A stretch of 37,268 bases of DNA from Ramazzottius varieornatus (taxonomy: Eukaryota; Tardigrada; Eutardigrada; Parachela; Ramazzottiidae): assembly GCA_001949185.1 (NCBI GenBank), contig BDGG01000007.1, positions 939,613-976,880 on the forward strand, given 5' to 3'. This document shows, in pieces, positions 31,393 to 37,268 of this stretch. The notes under the pieces were generated by a model that saw only the letters and a list, made by a program, of their open reading frames with translations, was not told where the DNA came from and did no database searches. Each line of letters begins with the position of its first letter. The stretch's first letter is position 1. The position numbers and the translations under genes were made by a program.

Positions 31393-34300
31393 CAGTTAAG
31401 TAGTTGTCCTTGTTGATATTTGAGCGGCGCTTACTCAGTCGATAATTGGGGTTCTTATACCGGACACTCACAGGCCGGCTTACGGGTGTTCCCTGCAACA
31501 AACACGTCAAGGGCTTTTCAGACGCTTTGTATCATTTCAAAATCAATGCCCCTTACCGTCTTTTGCCATTCCGCGCTTCGAACTTCTTCCTCGAACTGAC
31601 GAACTTGCTGCCGATCGTACAGGCTGACGGCGATTTTCCAACCGACGAGCAATAAAATCCCCATCAGAAGAATTGCACCAGCGAGTGGACCGGCAATGAT
31701 GTACGGATTAATTTTCTCCGGGCAGACTAAAGTTCGTCACAACTTCGCTTTTCGGTTTTGATTATATTGCAAAGCATATTGTCGCCTACCTTTCTTTTGG
31801 CCAACCATGACGCTGAGCTGAGGTTCTTCTTTAGACCCGACAACTTCCTGGTATGCGAATGAAATCAGGCAAAAATCACGGTCATCACGAACAGGTGGAC
31901 ACAATTTCCAGCCGGGTTTCTGTTCTGGGAAAACATCGCGCAATATGCTCAGTTATTCCTAAAACATCTACCGTAATGTCAGAGGAGCTTACTTGTATCC
32001 AGATTGTCTACCAGCAGCACAGATGTTTCAGCGTAGCGGCAGTCTTTGCTGCATGCTCCGCTGATGGCAGTAAAGTTGTTTCCTGAAGTCTCGTTTTTCT
32101 GGGACTCAAAAGCCGCACACTGCGCACACCTCGCGAGGAGATGGCAAGGTGGGGGACAGTTCAGGCACTGGCCACAAGTCGTTCCCCCGTACACCCTACT
32201 ACCCTTGGATCTTTCGCATTGGCAAACTCCGCAATCACACTCACCCTTCCCGTTACAAATCTCCTACAATAGAAGGCCACTACGGTGAAAAGTCCTGGCG
32301 AAATTACTGCATGCTTTCTGACTTGTCTCTTCATACGTTTGATGTGGGGTCGACGCAACTGCTTGTGGACAGCGGGCAGTCGCAGGTCTTTGCTGTCCAT
32401 CCCTCATCGCACTTACATTCCCCACAGTCACAGTTTCCGTGTCCGCCACAAAGCTGGCCTGTTTTGTCTTTGCCGCAACTGAAATTGTCGCACTCGCAGT
32501 AATGTCCAGTAATAGCTTCGTTGGGGTCCTGTGATCGGAATGTTAAACGTTACAGGAATTTTACTCTAGACGATGCTCGAGAATGGCTTTTTATGATACT
32601 TACATTTCGTTTGAAGCATTCGCATTTGCCGCAAACACAGTTTCCTCTTCCTGAGCAAACCATGTTCCAAGTCGAATTCGGCCTGCCAAAACCCTGATAA
32701 TGTTTTGCACGTGCACTCCTTAACGTAGACAAGTGAGAAGGCCGCTTCTTACATGATACAGGTGCCCTGGTCATCAACCTCTGAGAAACCTGCCGACTTC
32801 TGGCATTCGCAGTTTTTGCCCAGGCGGTTCTTCTCGCACAGGCAGATGCCACAATCTTTCTTGCCTTTGCCACTGCACGGTAGACTGATACCTTCTTCAG
32901 CGTTCTCGAGTGGTAGTGGGCAATCGCACTGGCATATCGGTTCCAGATCAATCACAACCTGGTCTTGCAGACCAATAGGTTGTATCTTGATAGTGTGATT
33001 CCTATTGCTGAATGTAGCGTTCGGACAAGACAGCAGCTCCAGCGTGACATTCCACGCCACTTCCGAACCAAATTTTAAGCCACGACAAACTGCAGTCTCC
33101 AGAGACACCTCTCCGAGGCAAAATGACGTGTAGTTCAGGCGCATATTTGGCAAGGTCGACAAATGAGACAAGGTAACTTCAGACGTAATTTTCTGGAACG
33201 CCGCATTTCGATGAGCTTGGATTTTGTCAGAAGCTGTTTGAACTCTAGCTGAGGTAAACTTACGTCATATTCATTTCGAACAATTTGGACGATGTTATCG
33301 GCTTGGTCCGACAACAGTCCCACGACAGATGTTTCCAGGAAGTGACTCAGTTTGGAATACAGCGGTTGTTGTTTGAGGGGAACCGCAAAGATCATGTTGA
33401 TTTTGTTCTTCCTTAGAAGACGTTTGAGCTGGAGTGCCGACGGATAATCCTGAAAACAGATCGACCATAGGCTACAATGCTCAACCGGATCCGACACTAA
33501 ACACACCTGATTTAGGGCTTCAATGTAGTCCCAGGTGTCGCTCTTGTCGTCATACTGCAGGTGGCACTTCCCATCATTAGGTACGACAATGCCGGCAAGC
33601 TTGCCATCGCTGGCGTGATGGTAGGCTGCGTCGGTGGAGAACACGATCAGCTTTCTCGAATGATTCCTCCAACCGATTTCTTCCTGCAAATTAATCGGGC
33701 ATCTGTCTTTGCAAATACATTGTAGAAAAACGGCATACAACAAGATCTCTTGTCGACACCATCCATCATTGTAACTTCCGGACTATATACTGTACCTTGC
33801 ACACAACAGCCTGCATCAGCGCATCTAGTCCGCCTTCAGCGTGGTCCAAGTTTCCCGAAAGTTTTGCATTTTTCACCAGACTCTAAAAACGGCAAAGTAC
33901 CCTTATCGCAACGTGCGACAACGGATGGACATGAGTTAGAATGTGGACGATACCTCGAAGCGAGCGGACTGTTCCAAGCCGTTAGCTAATGGCATCTGGT
34001 GCTTGAAGCTGTAGGTGACGACACAATCTGAACATGGAGGGCGTAGTCTGGAAACCGCGTAGTTTGAAAATGGATTGTCCATAATGATTGGATGGCAGGA
34101 GGTATTCACTACGACTACCTGTCAGTAGGGGCATCGGTGAACGGCATGGTAGGCTTATCCACGAAAGACCCGAAACCGAGGCGGAAATTCGACGTGATGT
34201 TGTGAAGCTCAGACGCTGAGAAAAACAAACGTCGGGCTCGGTTGGAGATTCGTGTCTTTTATCATAACCAAATAAGGTTGGAAAATACCCAAAGTCTTAC

Positions 34301-35072
34301 CGAGAGTAGAAGTCAGGTTCGACAATCTTTCCTGGTACTTTCGCATGGTAAAAGACATGTCCAGCAGGAAATATACGTCGAGCGGATAGTCCACAACTTG
34401 ACGGAAACGGACTTCAAAACTGTGTTTTTCTCCTGTTAGAAACAAGCATGGATCTGAGTTAAAAGAAGCACTATATAAATGGACAAAAACAAAAAACATT
34501 GGAGTTACCAGGTCGAAGTTTTAGTTGCATGTTCTGCGGTCTCATTTGATTTGCGGTGGTTGGCTCATCGTTCTGAATTCACAGAAAAAAACATAGAAAA
34601 ATAAAAATCAGCAGCGAAGGAAAGCGAATACTCTACGCGACGGTCTTACTCTTCTATGATGTCTAAAGGGTACAGGACGACGAAAAACCTTTCTCACCTG
34701 TTTGATTTCCCCAGAGGGCACAGGGAAAACCACGTCTTCTTCCGGACAGAACTTGAAAAGCTCGTCGACACTGTCGCAACGGCGGCTGATGTTCGAATAA
34801 ACCTGCAAATTTCGCAGCGAGACCCTCAGAGTTTATTGTGTTTTCAGTGGATCGGAACTTACCTTTTGGTCAGATTTGCACCATGCACATTCCGGAGATG
34901 CTTGAATGCAGGCTCCACAAGTTTGCTGCGATACGCAAGGAGTAGTAACAGGCGATGGTTCCGGTGTCAGGTCGGACAGCTTGTTCGGCTGCACGATCCC
35001 ATCAGCTCTTCGGCTATACAGGCAAAGAAGGACAACGAAATACACAACAAAATCTTTTGGAGGAAAGTCCAT
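31388..35072 (-). CDS. Integrin beta subunit
   Basis: Sixteen exons: 35072-34863, 34802-34698, 34572-34509, 34432-34301, 34215-34119, 34047-33954, 33882-33796, 33683-33507, 33449-33264, 33192-32753, 32682-32604, 32528-32337, 32263-31993, 31924-31790, 31726-31557, 31492-31388; 847 residues, all phases consistent. Order: signal peptide, PSI domain ([14 protein letters not shown]), the beta-I domain from about 128, hybrid segment, four cysteine-rich I-EGF units (such as [14 protein letters not shown] and [14 protein letters not shown]), beta-tail, a membrane helix near 764-785, and a 61-residue tail. In the beta-I domain MIDAS reads DMSFT (151-155) where DLSYS is usual, and the adjacent ADMIDAS pair is Lys-Tyr rather than Asp-Asp. 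[13 protein letters not shown] and [14 protein letters not shown] keep the other metal ligands. The tail retains DR and WK but has one NPxY (NPNY, 827-830). It pairs with an alpha subunit at the cell surface for matrix adhesion. Confidence 0.95.
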
Positions 35073-35413
35073 GGTTTATCATTGCTCAAATTTACTAAGA
35101 TTGACAAATTCTGTCACAGATATATCCGGCCGAAATTCACTGAGGCGCGCATTGTGACCAGTGTCTGCTGGGCACGAAGCAAAAAAAGAGAAGTTAGCAG
35201 GGGAGGTGCTGCATTATTCACGCTTATCACCGGAAGTGACTTATCGTACAGCTATGCGCAGTAAAACACATGCGCCTGTCAGGCAGTTTTCCCAGGCTGT
35301 GACACACCCAGCGTTGCACTCAAAGCCAGACAGCGTTCAGCAGACTGTATGCGTATAAGGTCTGTGTATGTATACGGTTTACTACTTTACATAGTACATT
35401 ATAAAACCAGCAT

Positions 35414-35419
35414 TTTAAT
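35414..35419 (-). terminator. Candidate polyadenylation signal (ATTAAA) of the TMEM151-like gene
   Basis: ATTAAA on the minus strand, about 74 bases after the predicted stop at 35493 and before the integrin start at 35072. Confidence 0.35.
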
Positions 35420-35492
35420 TACCAGAATCACAGCAATATTCTCAAACTCGGGTAGAAAAATTTTTTGTCTTCAAATCAGGATGTAAAACAGC

Positions 35493-36461
35493 TCAACATC
35501 GAATGATTTTCTTGTATGTAAACCTGCTGACAGGACAACCTTTCTTCAAACAAAAACTGTATGGTAGCTCCATCAAAAACAGCACCGCAAGAAAATAATA
35601 TCTCTTTTTCAAATAAAACGGTCTTTCGGTTGTGGTACTAGCCACTACAGCTGTTTGAAATCCCGGCACTGTAAACTCTTCCGTAAAGTCGTAATGAATA
35701 TCGCGCCAGCGGTTGGCCGCCACGAAGCCGTCCCTCTGAGCAATGAAACTCATTTCCGTGTTGGGGTCCTCGAAAGCAAACGTTTTGTAGAACTTTATCC
35801 GCGTCTGTTTATATTGCCCCAATCCCGACATATCCGGCGGCGAGGCGTCCCAGCAAGAACTGAACAGGAACGGCTGTGATCCGCTCCATGTATTACACCT
35901 GACTGTGTGGGACTCTGTACGGTAGCACGTCTTTCCGTTCGACTGGTAAGATACTCTCCGGTAGCGTGTTTCGTTATGATAGCATGTCATGTGCCAACAG
36001 ATTACCGGTACCGCCTGTTTCACTTCGGCGATATGGTTCTGGATGCCATTAATCAATCCAACATTGCTCAGATACTTCAAGTTCCTGTTGAAGCAGAATG
36101 TATCCACGAGGTAGATCAAGTAGCAAGTGGGCAGTACGCCAACTCCGACCCAAAGAAGAACCTGAAAATTGGACGGCTCAACGGCGCCCAGTACTATCAG
36201 CACTATCCCGGCGATAATTGCGCCTTGATAAAACAGGCGAAAGATGGTGGCTCCATGGCACCAGAATTCAGTACAAGCTGTGCTGGTCTTCTGGGAGGTG
36301 AGCGGTCCTTCGACGAGTTGTTCCGGTGATTGGTTTAGTGGATCATAAGGAACGAGACCGTCTGGTCCGTCAAGGGGCGCTTTCGGTGAATTGAGCGAGG
36401 CGATGGGTTGCTCCATCTGAATCGTAACAGCTGGACCCTTACCATCCACACCGTCATTCAT
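35493..36461 (-). CDS. TMEM151-like multi-pass membrane protein
   Basis: A single exon gives 322 residues from ATG 36461. The frame stays open 43 codons further upstream but without another ATG, and an in-frame stop closes it above 36590. A proline-rich N terminus is followed by two close membrane helices (AIIAGIVLIVLGAV and LLWVGVGVLPTCYLIYLV), a long cysteine-containing loop, and a third helix near the end (YYFLAVLFLMELPYSFC). The loop has the family-like run ETRYRRVSYQSNG and later IKFYKTFAFEDPNTEM and FVAANRWRDIHYDF, which match the TMEM151 layout. It is shorter than the vertebrate proteins, mainly at the C terminus. The biochemical function of TMEM151 proteins is poorly known. Downstream, the integrin start is 420 bp away in the same direction. 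The lack of introns contrasts with its neighbours. Confidence 0.78.
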   Translation of the reverse strand: MNDGVDGKGPAVTIQMEQPIASLNSPKAPLDGPDGLVPYDPLNQSPEQLVEGPLTSQKTSTACTEFWCHGATIFRLFYQGAIIAGIVLIVLGAVEPSNFQVLLWVGVGVLPTCYLIYLVDTFCFNRNLKYLSNVGLINGIQNHIAEVKQAVPVICWHMTCYHNETRYRRVSYQSNGKTCYRTESHTVRCNTWSGSQPFLFSSCWDASPPDMSGLGQYKQTRIKFYKTFAFEDPNTEMSFIAQRDGFVAANRWRDIHYDFTEEFTVPGFQTAVVASTTTERPFYLKKRYYFLAVLFLMELPYSFCLKKGCPVSRFTYKKIIRC

Positions 36462-36581
36462 CTTGGTGTCCACTACCAAGTCCACTACCACGTTCTGACC
36501 GACGGAACCTGAAGGAATATCGTGGGAGAGAAAAGGCGCTTTTGAGTTGTACAAGTTAAATTCGAGTGCGACAGTGTGTGA

Positions 36582-36587
36582 TTTATT
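36582..36587 (-). terminator. Polyadenylation signal (AATAAA) of the rightmost gene
   Basis: AATAAA on the minus strand starts 7 bases after the stop codon at 36594. It separates this gene from the TMEM151-like gene, whose ATG is about 120 bp further on. Confidence 0.55.
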
Positions 36588-36593
36588 CAAAGC

Positions 36594-36958
36594 TCAGAGC
36601 TGTAACTTCGGCAACATGTTTAGCTCGTCTATCACGGTGCCGGAGTGCGTATCTCGACAACAAGCGACAAACCTGTCATGAAAGTACTTGTATTCATAAA
36701 CCTTATACGTCATCCCGGCCACATTGTTGGAAGCAAGCCGGTGACCAAACGTTACCTTATCATCTGGTGTTTGAACAAGCTGTGACATCACGACAACTAT
36801 AGGACGTGAATCGGTGATAAGTATGGCCTCATCGGCGGGGTGATGCAAGTCCTGAACCACACGAAACGGCTTACAGTCCAGTCGTTCGAGAAGTGGACAT
36901 CCTTTATGGGCGGCGGATAGAGCAACAATCCATCTCCCAGTTGGGCCGATACTTTCAC
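36594..36958 (-). CDS. Unrecognised protein, last exon (partial, runs off the right edge)
   Basis: An open frame of 120 residues after a GGAAAACAG acceptor (phase 1), ending at TGA 36594 with AATAAA just downstream. It reads like a real folded domain, alternating hydrophobic strands with few low-complexity stretches: GRWIVALSAAHKGCPLLERL, KPFRVVQDLHH, EAILITDSRPIVVVMSQLV, then MTYKVYEYKYFHDRFVACC and SGTVIDELNMLPKL. There are four cysteines, two adjacent. There is no membrane helix or signal here; the beginning of the protein lies beyond 37268 or in an upstream exon I could not find. I do not recognise the family. The acceptor lies inside a hairpin repeat unit. Confidence 0.55.
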
Positions 36959-37110
36959 CTGTTTTCCAACATTACCAGGTAACGTGTCACGTATTTAGTA
37001 ATGGTGAAAGACAGGTGCAAGTACCGAGCCAACTACTTTCGCTTGTTTTCCACCATTACTGTAATACGTGACACGTTATCATAGTCATGGTGGAAAACAA
37101 GCGAAAGTAG
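36951..37110. repeat. Two tandem copies of a hairpin repeat
   Basis: Copy 2 has perfect 24-bp arms, CTACTTTCGCTTGTTTTCCA then CCAT at 37033-37056, with the complement at 37087-37110. Copy 1 at about 36951-37019 has imperfect arms (CACCTGTTTTCCAACATTAC and its near-complement). Both carry the central block TAACGTGTCACGTATT followed by AGTAATGGTG (copy 2 inverted). They look like one short palindromic element inserted or duplicated twice. Confidence 0.75.
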
Positions 37111-37124
37111 CTGCCACGATGTGC

Positions 37125-37187
37125 ATGCAATTTGGGCAAAATTACACGCACATACGTGTTTGTAATTTTGCGTCCTTCCCGAATTGC
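37125..37187. repeat. Imperfect inverted repeat near the right edge
   Basis: GCAATTTGGG then GCAAAATTACA at 37127-37146 is mirrored by TGTAATTTTGC at 37161-37171 and CCCGAATTGC further right. A third hairpin follows directly on the two tandem ones. Confidence 0.55.
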
Positions 37188-37268
37188 ACGTCACGCAATT
37201 TGGAGAAGTGGCGCCTTGAACAACACGGCGGGCGGGGCGGCGCGTGCTGAGCGCATGCTCGCAGGTGC

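Noticed and set aside
32550-32951. 133-codon minus-strand frame over the integrin I-EGF region
   Set aside because: A shadow of integrin exons 10 and 11 in another frame.
34656-35264. 202-codon plus-strand frame
   Set aside because: Antisense to integrin exons 1 and 2, no domain and no splice support.
36007-36329. Plus-strand frame opposite the TMEM151-like gene
   Set aside because: Antisense shadow; the minus-strand reading has membrane helices and family motifs.
1-37268. CRISPR arrays, bacterial insertion sequences or horizontally acquired operons
   Set aside because: No regularly spaced direct repeats were seen, and all recognised genes are intron-bearing or clearly metazoan.

Overview
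This is animal nuclear DNA: every recognisable gene is built from short exons joined by GT..AG introns, and the families are metazoan (a KCNQ-type potassium channel, a class A GPCR, a natriuretic-peptide-receptor-like protein, a cytosolic sulfotransferase, an integrin beta subunit and a TMEM151-type membrane protein). Introns are mostly 60-600 bp and genes are closely packed on the right side, which suggests an invertebrate with a small to medium genome. A tardigrade or other small ecdysozoan would fit, but this is inference and I see nothing diagnostic. No rRNA, tRNA, CRISPR or prokaryotic feature was found.

Layout. 1.9-3.8 kb, minus: the first two coding exons of a KCNQ channel whose body lies off the left edge. 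7.0-9.3 kb, minus: two tandem paralogous genes for small secreted eight-cysteine proteins, each with a signal-peptide exon and a phase-1 intron. 12.0-14.4 kb, plus: a broken, intron-bearing pogo/Tigger-type transposase. 10-19.4 kb is otherwise gene-poor and full of short terminal-inverted-repeat elements. 20.4-21.6 kb, plus: a two-exon class A GPCR. 22.2-26.4 kb, minus: a 12-exon receptor with an ANF-receptor ectodomain, one membrane helix and a short tail; I see no cyclase domain. 27.9-29.4 kb: one intact inverted-repeat element and unresolved sequence. 29.8-31.4 kb, plus: a six-exon sulfotransferase. 31.4-35.1 kb, minus: a complete 16-exon integrin beta. 35.5-36.5 kb, minus: an intron-less TMEM151-like gene. 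36.6-36.96 kb, minus: the last exon of an unrecognised gene that runs off the right edge.

Relations. The sulfotransferase and integrin genes converge, with 8 bases between their stop codons, so their transcripts should overlap. The integrin, TMEM151-like and unknown genes run head to tail on the minus strand with small gaps. The genes do not form one pathway. The main surprises are the receptor without a cyclase, the altered metal sites and cytoplasmic tail of the integrin, the identical cysteine spacing of the two small secreted proteins, and a full-length pair of copies that defines an unnamed approximately 500-bp inverted-repeat element family.

All exon structures were assembled by hand from reading frame, splice consensus and protein-family expectation. 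Coordinates given as exon lists are predictions.
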